Of a DNA stretch of 47,633 nt, positions 40,671 through 47,633 are shown in pieces. The translations under genes were made by a program, and so were the position numbers. Each line of letters begins with the position of its first letter. The stretch's first letter is position 1. This DNA comes from Paraktedonobacter sp035294465 (lineage in GTDB: Bacteria > Chloroflexota > Ktedonobacteria > Ktedonobacterales > Ktedonobacteraceae). Below the pieces are notes generated by a model that was given only the letters and a program-made list of their open reading frames with translations, was not told the origin of the DNA and ran no database searches. The stretch covers positions 1 to 47,633 of the forward strand of contig DATGKW010000128.1 of the NCBI GenBank assembly GCA_035294465.1. The letters are read 5' to 3'.

Positions 40671-42143
40671 TCAGACGCTCACTTCGACTTGTTCCGGCCA
40701 GTGGGTGTGATAATCGGTTGCGCGCTGGAAGGCGTCGGCCACACGGAGGATCTTGCTCTCGCCAAAGAAATCGCCGAGCAATTGCAGGCCGACGGGCAGG
40801 TCGTTGCTGAAGCCGCCGGGGATAGAGACGCCGCAGTTGCCTGCCAGATCTGCTGGGATCGTAAAGACGTCTTGCAGGTACATTTCGTAAGGATCGGAAA
40901 TTTCGCCCAGGCGGAACGGAGCTGATGGGCTGGTCGGGCTGGCCAGCACGTCAAATTTCGCGAAAGCTTCGGTGAAGTCGCGCGCAATCAGGGTGCGAAC
41001 TTTCTCCGCCTGCTTATAATAGGCATCATAATAGCCGGCGGAGAGCGCGTATGTGCCCAGCATGATGCGGCGTTTGACCTCCGGGCCGAAGCCGTATTCG
41101 CGCGTTTTCTCCATGGCTTCCCACATGTTATTGGTATCGCGATAGGAATAGCCGTACTTCACGCCGTCGTAGCGAGCCAGATTGGCGCTGGCCTCCGCTG
41201 GCGCAATAATATAGTAGGCCGCGACGCCGTAGCGCGTGTGCGGCAGAGAGACCTCTTCGACTTCCGCGCCCAGCTCACGCAGTTTCTCGATAGCCGAGCG
41301 CACTGCCTGAACCACGCCCGGCTGCATGCCTTCGACCCAGTATTCCTTTGGCACACCAATGCGCATTCCCTTGATATCGCCGGTCAGTTCGGCAGCGTAG
41401 TCGCCGACCGGTTCAGGCGAGCAGGTGGCGTCGCGAGAATCGGCGCCGGAAATGACACTCATAATCAAGGCAGCGTCGCGCGCTGTGCGCGTGAATGGCC
41501 CGATTTGATCCAGCGAGGAAGCAAAGGCGACCAGACCGAAGCGCGAGACGCGCCCGTAGGTTGGCTTTAAGCCGACGACATTGCAGAAGGAAGCAGGTTG
41601 GCGGATCGAGCCACCTGTATCGCTGCCCAGCGCGCCCATAGCCATGCCGGCTGCCACTGCCGCAGCCGAGCCACCGCTGCTCCCGCCGGGCGCGCGCTCC
41701 AGATCCCAGGGATTGTGCGTAGGGAAAAAGGCCGAATGCTCGGTCGAGGAACCCATAGCGAACTCATCCATGTTGGTTTTGCCCAGCATTACCGCGCCAG
41801 CCGCGTTAAGTTTCTCCATCACTGTCGCGTCAAAGGGCGGCTTGAAGTTTTCCAGCATGCGCGAGCCGCACGTTGTCCTGATCCCTCTGGTGCAGATGAC
41901 ATCTTTGATTGCCAGCGGAATGCCGGTCAGCGGAGTGACATCCTCGCCGCTGCGCAGGCGGCGGTCGGCCTCCTCTGCCTGCTTCAAAGCCAGATCATCC
42001 GTCACCAGCGTAAAAGCCTTCACTTTATCGTCCACAGCGCGAATGCGATCAAGGTGCGCGCGTGTCAGTTCAACCGAGGAGAGCTTACCCTGACGCAGCA
42101 GCTTCCCTGCCTCGTCAATCGTCATTTTACAAAGTTCGCTCAT
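40671..42143 (-). CDS. gatA: Glutamyl-tRNA(Gln)/aspartyl-tRNA(Asn) amidotransferase subunit A
   Basis: With the ATG at 42143 the protein has 490 residues. The amidase signature triad is visible: Lys in LAIKDVICT, the cis-Ser in GSDTGGSIRQPA and the serine nucleophile region GGSSGGSAAAVAAGMA. GatA releases ammonia from glutamine for GatB, which amidates misacylated tRNA. GGAGG inside the end of gatC is 12 nt upstream; an alternative start at 42170 overlaps gatC. gatC stops 4 bp before. GatB is not in the window. Its presence implies Gln-tRNA (and perhaps Asn-tRNA) are made indirectly, which bears on the role of the AsnRS-like protein in the cluster. Confidence 0.95.
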   Translation of the reverse strand: MSELCKMTIDEAGKLLRQGKLSSVELTRAHLDRIRAVDDKVKAFTLVTDDLALKQAEEADRRLRSGEDVTPLTGIPLAIKDVICTRGIRTTCGSRMLENFKPPFDATVMEKLNAAGAVMLGKTNMDEFAMGSSTEHSAFFPTHNPWDLERAPGGSSGGSAAAVAAGMAMGALGSDTGGSIRQPASFCNVVGLKPTYGRVSRFGLVAFASSLDQIGPFTRTARDAALIMSVISGADSRDATCSPEPVGDYAAELTGDIKGMRIGVPKEYWVEGMQPGVVQAVRSAIEKLRELGAEVEEVSLPHTRYGVAAYYIIAPAEASANLARYDGVKYGYSYRDTNNMWEAMEKTREYGFGPEVKRRIMLGTYALSAGYYDAYYKQAEKVRTLIARDFTEAFAKFDVLASPTSPSAPFRLGEISDPYEMYLQDVFTIPADLAGNCGVSIPGGFSNDLPVGLQLLGDFFGESKILRVADAFQRATDYHTHWPEQVEVSV

Positions 42144-42147
42144 AAAT

Positions 42148-42438
42148 TTATGATTCCTCCAGCACCGCATTGACTTTCAAACAGTTGTCTTCTTGCGCGG
42201 GCGCATTCGCCAGGAGAACTTCTGGCGGATAGGATGGTCGTGGGCTGTCCTCCCGCATGATATTATGCAGGCGCGATGCATGAGCGGTGGGCGAAACCCC
42301 GGAGACATCAGCTTCCTGCAGGATCGCGATATTTTCCAGGATGACGGAAAGCTGCTGGCTGAAGACGTCGATCTCTTCCTCTTGTAAACCCAGGCGGGCC
42401 AGTTTCGCGATATGCATTACTGTTTGGCGATCAATCAT
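42148..42438 (-). CDS. gatC: Glutamyl-tRNA(Gln)/aspartyl-tRNA(Asn) amidotransferase subunit C
   Basis: The start at 42438 follows GAGGGA (6 nt) and gives 96 residues, the usual GatC size. The first helix reads TVMHIAKLARLGLQEEEI, followed by FSQQLSVILENIAILQEADVSGVSPT, the linker with the conserved Ser/Pro, then the REDSPRPSYPPEVLLANAP region that wraps around GatA, and a C-terminal VNAVLEES. It stabilises the GatA-GatB complex. It lies 49 bp after acylphosphatase and 4 bp before gatA, in one operon. Confidence 0.93.
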   Translation of the reverse strand: MIDRQTVMHIAKLARLGLQEEEIDVFSQQLSVILENIAILQEADVSGVSPTAHASRLHNIMREDSPRPSYPPEVLLANAPAQEDNCLKVNAVLEES

Positions 42439-42487
42439 ACCAATTCCCTCTTTCTCAAAACAAAAATGAAGGCGCTGCATGCCCTTG

Positions 42488-42787
42488 CTAAAAGCGAACA
42501 TGGAAACCGCTCACATAAGCGGAGGGCTCGCGCCAATCCACCTCGACCTTTTCTACATCGGCGGCAGCGGGCCCTCGTCGCAGGAGAGCCAGCAGTTTTT
42601 CCAGGGCCGGGCGTGCCCCCTGGGCCAGCACCTCAACGTTGCCATCGCTGGTATTGCGGGTGTAGCCGCGCAGCCCCAGGCTCAGGGCTTTCTCTACCAC
42701 AAAGTAACGAAAACCAACTCCCTGAACTTTGCCATGAACAATAGCGTGCAATTCTTGTGCTTCGTCGCTTCTCTTCTGGTTTTCCAT
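42488..42787 (-). CDS. acyP: Acylphosphatase
   Basis: The protein has 99 residues with the acylphosphatase signature GKVQGVGFRYFVVEKALSLG, which contains the phosphate-binding loop and the catalytic Arg, and the later GYTRNTSDGNVEVLAQG with the catalytic Asn. It hydrolyses acyl phosphates in the cytoplasm. The ribosome site is poor, so expression may be low or coupled to an upstream transcript. It is the first gene of the acyP-gatC-gatA run on this strand. Confidence 0.93.
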   Translation of the reverse strand: MENQKRSDEAQELHAIVHGKVQGVGFRYFVVEKALSLGLRGYTRNTSDGNVEVLAQGARPALEKLLALLRRGPAAADVEKVEVDWREPSAYVSGFHVRF

Positions 42788-42930
42788 TGACCCATGATAG
42801 CATAGTTTCGGAGAATGTGGAATCGCGTTCAGGCCAAATGGCCAGATTCTCGCCTATCTTGCGACAAAAGCCCTCCTTGTAGCGTAGTAATATACACGAT
42901 GATGAATGATAGGGTGCCCAGGCTAACTCT

Positions 42931-42968
42931 TTGTGTGCTTGTTGCTACGTGGTACACTAAAGGATAAT
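42931..42968 (+). promoter_or_regulatory. Candidate promoters of the moxR operon
   Basis: Two overlapping pairs are possible: TTGTGT (42931-42936) with TACACT (42953-42958), 16-bp spacer; and TTGTTG (42939-42944) with GATAAT (42963-42968), 18-bp spacer. Either would start transcription 70-80 nt before moxR. No gene is seen in the 256-bp gap 42788-43043. Confidence 0.5.
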
Positions 42969-43043
42969 CGTTGTGCGTTGTCAGAGTTTTTAGTGGGTTT
43001 TCAGAGCGCCGGGTACCAGTTCAGGTTTTTTGGGGAGAGAAAC

Positions 43044-44015
43044 ATGCAGTCTGTACAGGATTTAGCCACTGCAGTACAACGAGTGATTAATAATGTTGAA
43101 AAGGTGATAGTTGGTAAGGCGGAGTCGGTGGCTTTTAGCTTGATAGCAGTTATTTGTAATGGCCATGTCCTGATTGAGGACGTGCCGGGCGTTGGCAAGA
43201 CGGTCCTCACGAAAGCGATTGCGAAATCGATTGGCTGTTCGTTTAAACGTATCCAGTTTACTCCTGACCTTTTGCCCAGCGATGTGACGGGCGTCTCCGT
43301 GTATAACCAGAAGACCGGCAATTTTGAGTTTAGAGCCGGTCCAATTCTTTCTCAGATCGTGCTGGCCGACGAGATCAACCGCGCGACCCCGAAAACTCAA
43401 TCTGCTCTGCTGGAGGCCATGGAAGAGACGCAAATCACGGTCGATGGTGTGACCTACAGCCTGCCTACTCCTTTCATGGTGATGGCCACGCAGAACCCGA
43501 TTGAGTATGAAGGCACCTTTCCTCTCCCTGAAGCCCAGCTTGATCGCTTTATGATGAATATCACCCTGGGCTATCCCAAAACGCAAGATGAGATGAATAT
43601 CCTGGATACTCACCAGTTTCATCACCCTCTTGAGGATATCGAACAGATTATGCGCGCGGAGGAACTGGTTCGGATTCAGCAGCAGGTGCGCTCGATTCAC
43701 GTGGACCCGTCTATCCGCGAATATATTGTCTCAATCGCGGGAGCCACGCGCACCCATGGCAATATCTATCTTGGCGCCAGCCCGCGCGGCTCCCTGGCGC
43801 TTTTCCGGGCCTCGCAAGCGCTGGCAGCCATTCGTGGGCGTGGGTATGTGATTCCCGATGATGTCAAATTACTAGCCAAAGCAACGCTGGCCCATCGCCT
43901 GATTGTTACGCCTGCTGCTCGTGTTCGCGGCATTACCTCGGCGGCCATTCTGGACGAAATTCTCCAGACGGTGCCGGTGCCAGGCGGAACGGTCGTAGGT
44001 GGAAAGGGGCGCTGA
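43044..44015 (+). CDS. MoxR-family AAA+ ATPase
   Basis: The start at 43044 follows GGGGAGAG and gives 323 residues. A Walker A motif is in DVPGVGKTVLTKA and Walker B in LADEINRATPKTQSALLEAMEE, followed by sensor 1 in MATQNPIEYEGTFPLPEAQLDRF, all typical of MoxR chaperones. These ATPases help mature or assemble metal or cell-envelope proteins together with DUF58/vWA partners. It is followed 3 bp later by a DUF58 gene and then a transglutaminase-like gene, the common MoxR-DUF58-TGase operon. Cytoplasmic. Confidence 0.93.
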   Translation: MQSVQDLATAVQRVINNVEKVIVGKAESVAFSLIAVICNGHVLIEDVPGVGKTVLTKAIAKSIGCSFKRIQFTPDLLPSDVTGVSVYNQKTGNFEFRAGPILSQIVLADEINRATPKTQSALLEAMEETQITVDGVTYSLPTPFMVMATQNPIEYEGTFPLPEAQLDRFMMNITLGYPKTQDEMNILDTHQFHHPLEDIEQIMRAEELVRIQQQVRSIHVDPSIREYIVSIAGATRTHGNIYLGASPRGSLALFRASQALAAIRGRGYVIPDDVKLLAKATLAHRLIVTPAARVRGITSAAILDEILQTVPVPGGTVVGGKGR

Positions 44016-44018
44016 GCT

Positions 44019-45230
44019 ATGCGGCCCTGGCAAGCGCTTCTCCTGGTGATCATTCTGGCTTTTTTTGCGATCAGCAGCGGCTGGCATGTTCTCTACGTGC
44101 TGACATACGTTATGCTGCTATTGTTTGTGCTCTCGTGGTTCTGGGCACGCTATAGCCTGCATAACATGATCTTTCGGCGAGCTTCTATCGCCACACGTGT
44201 ACAGGTTGGAGATCTCTTCGACGAACGCCTGATGCTGGATAATGTCAGCGTCCTGCCCAAGCTCTGGGTGCAGATCGCCGACGGCTCAACCCTGCCTGGG
44301 CACCGCGCTGGCTACGTGGCCAGTATGGGGGGACGTAAGCGAGCAACCTGGCGCGCCCGCACGCTTTGTCGGCAGCGCGGCCGCTATCAGCTTGGCCCGG
44401 TGACGGCTACGAGCGGCGATCCCTTTGGCATGTTTCGCAAACGCGTCGTGTTGACCGCTCCCCGTGATCTGCTGGTCCTGCCGCGTGTGGTGCCGATTAG
44501 CCGTTTTGCTCTCTTTAGTGGTGGCCTGCCGGGGCGTGGGCGTGTTTCGCGCCGTGCTCTGCACGCGACGACCAATGCTACGACTATTCGCGATTATGTG
44601 AACGGTGATGCGCTCAATCGCATTCACTGGCGTTCCAGCGCGCATTACAATAAGTTGATGGTCAAAGAGTTTGACCTTGATCCCGCGCTAGATGCCTGGA
44701 TCTTCCTGGATCTGCACGATTCTGTCCAGGCCGGCGAGGGGGAGCATTCCACTGAAGAATACGGAGTGACGATTGCCGCAACCATCGCCTCCTATCTGCT
44801 GCACCAGGATCTTTCTTTGGGAATGATCGTCAATGGAGATCATCGCGAATTCCTTTCGTTGGATCGTGGAGATCGGCAGATTGAGCGCGTGCTGGAGATG
44901 CTGGCCGTTGTCAAGGCGGGGCCGGGACCGGATCTCAAAGAGGCCCTGGCGGTTGATGCTTTGCATTTTGGACGAAATACTGTTGCGATTATTATTACAC
45001 CCTCGAACTCGCGGGACTGGCACGATGGAGTGCGCCATTTGCAGCGCCGGGGAGTCCAGGTGGCTGTTATTGGTCTCGTTGCTACTTCTTTTGACCAGCG
45101 TCCCGCGGACGAAGATACCCTGGCTCTGCTAGAGGGAGCAGGTGTACCAGTGCTGCGCGTGAAGTGTCAGGACCCATTAAGCGAGGTACTTGAACAGGAT
45201 CCAGAGGCGCGCTATGCACTACGGAGGTAA
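44019..45230 (+). CDS. DUF58 (von Willebrand A-like) protein
   Basis: The protein has 403 residues: two N-terminal membrane segments (about 5-45), a beta-rich middle part, the DUF58 signature IRDYVNGDALNRIHWRSSAH (about 190-210), and a vWA-like C-terminal domain with DAWIFLDLHDS as the likely metal-site strand. It is the membrane partner of MoxR ATPases. It starts 3 bp after moxR and is followed by the transglutaminase gene, whose ribosome site GGAGG overlaps its end. Role inferred: assembly or processing of an envelope component. Confidence 0.9.
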   Translation: MRPWQALLLVIILAFFAISSGWHVLYVLTYVMLLLFVLSWFWARYSLHNMIFRRASIATRVQVGDLFDERLMLDNVSVLPKLWVQIADGSTLPGHRAGYVASMGGRKRATWRARTLCRQRGRYQLGPVTATSGDPFGMFRKRVVLTAPRDLLVLPRVVPISRFALFSGGLPGRGRVSRRALHATTNATTIRDYVNGDALNRIHWRSSAHYNKLMVKEFDLDPALDAWIFLDLHDSVQAGEGEHSTEEYGVTIAATIASYLLHQDLSLGMIVNGDHREFLSLDRGDRQIERVLEMLAVVKAGPGPDLKEALAVDALHFGRNTVAIIITPSNSRDWHDGVRHLQRRGVQVAVIGLVATSFDQRPADEDTLALLEGAGVPVLRVKCQDPLSEVLEQDPEARYALRR

Positions 45231-45235
45231 GCACT

Positions 45236-47633
45236 ATGCAAGACGCCGCTGTCGATCGCCTCGCGAAGATTATTACCCCGAACAAGGGGCCTGATAAAGA
45301 CAAGCCCGCCTTTCAGGCTAGAGATATCTTTACGCATTTGCGCCTGGCCGAAGGCTGGTTTTCCTTTTTTCTGCTGGCTCTGATCGTCTATAGCACCATC
45401 TGGTGTGTTCAGGCGGTGAACTGGGTTGATCACCTTGGTCTGCTTACCCCGATTACTGCTCTGGGATTGCTCTTTGGCATCGTCGCGGCCAAGCAGCGTC
45501 GTCTCCCGCGCATTCTGGCGCATATTCTGGCTGTGATTCTAAGTCTGCTCCTCGCTTTCTGGCAAACGAATAGCGTTGATTACGCGGGCCACGCTGCTGT
45601 GTTTTTCCATAGTATACAAAGCTGGTTCTTTCTGGCCATTGGAGGAGGAACCAGCAGCGACGATTCTATCTTTCTCTTCTTTATCCTCGCGCTGGGTTTT
45701 CTGCTCGCCTATACCAGCGCCTGGCTGGTTTATCGCACGCGCAGTCCCTGGTTGATGCTGCTGGCCAATGCCGTCGTGCTGCTGATCAACTTGAGCTATA
45801 TCGACGCGGGCTATGTCATTTTTCTGGTCGTGTTTCTGGTGGCTGCCTTGCTCTTGCTCCTGCGTTTTAACCTCTATGAGTCTTCGATCCGCTGGAAGCG
45901 GCAGGGGCTGCGTTGCTCTGATGAGCTGAACTGGGAGTTTATGCAGGCAGGCGCGCTGATATCCCTGGGCATCCTGGTCTTCTCCTGGATACTGCCCTGG
46001 GGCTATACCAATCAACAGGCTGCCTCGATCTGGACTACCAGCGGTAACCCCTGGGTGCAGGCAGAGAACATCTGGAATCGCTTATTCTCCGTCAGCGGTG
46101 GAGATACCCCCCAGAACCACGGGAACTTCACGAACCTTCTCACTCTGGGTGGCAACCCCAATCTGGTCAATACTCCCGTGTTTGAGGTCAAGACGACCGA
46201 TGGAAGCCAGTATCTGATGTATTCAAGCTACGATCAGTACGATGGGGTAAGCCACTGGTCGAATAGTACACTGGATGCGATTCCCAATAAGGCCAATACG
46301 GTTTTCTACGATGGCTCTCAAGATCTTACCACTGTTAACCAGACAATTCAGGTAGTAAACCCTCCTGGAGAGCAATACGCGTATCTTTTTGGCGCACCAC
46401 AAATTGTTTCATCGAGTCAGGCCGCGCAGGTGGTCATAAACAGAAGTGATGGCGAGCCGGTGGCCTGGCTACGCACAAATGGCAAGCTAGCGGCGGGGGA
46501 TACCTACACGGTGACTTCATATGTCTCTGGAGCGGATGTGGCGACGTTGCGAAGTGTTCCTATGCCGCAGGATTCGCCGCAGATTCCGCCAAACAATGAT
46601 GTTCCGGTTCCTCCCACCTACTTTAATCCCGCCGTGCTGGCAACCTATGCTCAGCCTCCTGCCAATCTGGACCCGGCTATTAAGCAACTGGCCTTGCAAA
46701 TTACGGCGCACGCGTCAACGATGTATGATAAGGTAACGGCTCTGGAGACGTATCTGCGCGAGAATTATACGTATGATGCCAATATTACGGCCCCCCCGCC
46801 AGGCGAAGAGGCAACCGCCTGGTTCCTGTTTCACTCGAAACGCGGTTTCTGTAATTACTTCGCGAGCGCTATGGCTTTGATGGCTCGCGAGCTGGGGATT
46901 CCGGCGCGTATAGCTGTCGGTTATACCAACGGAAAGTTTGATGCGAAGACGGGTGAGTGGGTGATCAGTGGAACCGATGCTCATGCCTGGACCCAGGTCT
47001 ACTTCGCCGGCTACGGCTGGATTAACTTCGAGCCATCGGCTACCTTCTCGCTGTTTACGCGTCCGATCCAGAGTAGCAACTCTTCTACTGCACCGGGAGG
47101 TTCTACCAGCAATGGTAAGGCTAACCCGAACAGACTCAGAAATGTTCTTCCCCAGGAAACCGGCGCTGGCAGTGGCTCGACAGGAAACAACACCTCTAAC
47201 GGGGCCAGCCTGATTCGCATGGATGTGGGTGTCGTCCTGCTGGTATTGATCGCGGTGATCCTGGGCGGTCTGCTCTACTTCAGCTTCTGGTGGCGTCGCC
47301 TCTTCCGGGGATTGAGTCTGCCCTCTCAGATCTATGGGCGCGTCAGCGTCCTGGCCGGTTGGGCCGGTATGGCTTACAGGCGTTCGCAGACGCCTCGTGA
47401 ATATATGCTGGCGCTTTCTACAGTCGCCCCGGAGGAGACCGTGACCTTTGAGCGTTTAGGAGATATCTACTCTCGTGAGCGCTGGGCCGATCCGAATAGC
47501 CCTGAGCATCCGAATCGCACGGGGGACTCTGGCGAGGTCGCAAGATTATGGAAGTCCCTGCACCCTCTGCTTGTCCGCTACGTGGTGCGCCATCCGCATT
47601 TTCTGCGAGATCTCCCTGCCTGGTTCGGCGATG
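45236..47633 (+). CDS. Transglutaminase-like membrane protein (3' end outside window)
   Basis: About 799 codons are visible; the stop lies beyond the right edge. GGAGG (45223-45227) is 8 nt before the ATG. Six or so membrane segments occupy residues about 45-265, then a large extracytoplasmic region with a transglutaminase/protease-like core. Its catalytic Cys is in RGFCNYFAS, His in DAHAWTQVY and the acidic residue in INFEPS. A Ser/Gly/Asn-rich spacer follows, then another membrane segment (about 660-685) and a DUF4129-like cytoplasmic tail with QTPREYML. The family accompanies MoxR and DUF58 proteins; the substrate is unknown. Confidence 0.93.
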   Translation, partial: MQDAAVDRLAKIITPNKGPDKDKPAFQARDIFTHLRLAEGWFSFFLLALIVYSTIWCVQAVNWVDHLGLLTPITALGLLFGIVAAKQRRLPRILAHILAVILSLLLAFWQTNSVDYAGHAAVFFHSIQSWFFLAIGGGTSSDDSIFLFFILALGFLLAYTSAWLVYRTRSPWLMLLANAVVLLINLSYIDAGYVIFLVVFLVAALLLLLRFNLYESSIRWKRQGLRCSDELNWEFMQAGALISLGILVFSWILPWGYTNQQAASIWTTSGNPWVQAENIWNRLFSVSGGDTPQNHGNFTNLLTLGGNPNLVNTPVFEVKTTDGSQYLMYSSYDQYDGVSHWSNSTLDAIPNKANTVFYDGSQDLTTVNQTIQVVNPPGEQYAYLFGAPQIVSSSQAAQVVINRSDGEPVAWLRTNGKLAAGDTYTVTSYVSGADVATLRSVPMPQDSPQIPPNNDVPVPPTYFNPAVLATYAQPPANLDPAIKQLALQITAHASTMYDKVTALETYLRENYTYDANITAPPPGEEATAWFLFHSKRGFCNYFASAMALMARELGIPARIAVGYTNGKFDAKTGEWVISGTDAHAWTQVYFAGYGWINFEPSATFSLFTRPIQSSNSSTAPGGSTSNGKANPNRLRNVLPQETGAGSGSTGNNTSNGASLIRMDVGVVLLVLIAVILGGLLYFSFWWRRLFRGLSLPSQIYGRVSVLAGWAGMAYRRSQTPREYMLALSTVAPEETVTFERLGDIYSRERWADPNSPEHPNRTGDSGEVARLWKSLHPLLVRYVVRHPHFLRDLPAWFGD

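Overview
The window looks like chromosomal DNA of moderate to high GC from a soil-type filamentous bacterium, most likely Chloroflexota of the Ktedonobacteria group. That placement is an inference from the gene mix: a secreted chitinase with Fn3 and CBM modules, a GH127 enzyme, an RsbU-like phosphatase, archaeal/Chloroflexi-style inositol phosphate synthase, GatCA, PspA, strong AGGAGG-type ribosome sites and sigma70-type promoters. No marker gene was searched.

Layout. 1-5618: the end of a GH127 arabinofuranosidase, a flavin monooxygenase, a membrane GAF/SpoIIE phosphatase and an unrecognised secreted protein. 5811-18778: a compact accessory cluster that reads as an undescribed natural-product or aminoacyl-nucleotide pathway. 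It has three class II aminoacyl-tRNA-synthetase-type proteins: a complete ProS; a ProS paralogue whose editing domain has been cut out; and a stand-alone AsnRS/AspRS-like catalytic domain. With them are an ATP-grasp ligase, a YqcI/YcgG-family protein, an MFS exporter, a methyltransferase, a radical SAM enzyme and an LD-carboxypeptidase of the microcin C immunity (MccF) type. The cluster is organised as divergent operons with readable promoters, and is bracketed by two same-strand copies of one lipoprotein sequence: a decayed fragment on the left (about 5620-5790) and an intact gene on the right (19095-19700).

19782-25319: a GH18 chitinase, a small unknown protein, PspA, tRNA-Gly(CCC) with a textbook promoter and terminator, and a Spinster-like MFS carrier. 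25654-32746: panC-panB, a tandem nitrilase-fold protein whose second domain lacks the catalytic cysteine, a TetR regulator and a ClC channel with CBS and TrkA-C domains. 32781-35567: an sdpRI-like pair and an alpha/beta-hydrolase operon with an operator-like palindrome. 35704-42787, all on the minus strand: pth, a phosphoesterase with a long disordered insert, a D,D-carboxypeptidase, an inositol-3-phosphate synthase fused to an N-terminal helix-turn-helix, gatC-gatA and acylphosphatase. 43044-47633: a MoxR-DUF58-transglutaminase operon that runs off the end.

How the genes work together. In the accessory cluster I infer that amino acids are activated as adenylates by the synthetase-like proteins, joined by the ATP-grasp ligase, possibly N-oxidised and methylated, and exported by the MFS protein. 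The MccF-like peptidase, and perhaps the full-length ProS, would provide self-protection. This is a hypothesis from gene content. Outside the cluster the operons are ordinary housekeeping or cell-envelope units.
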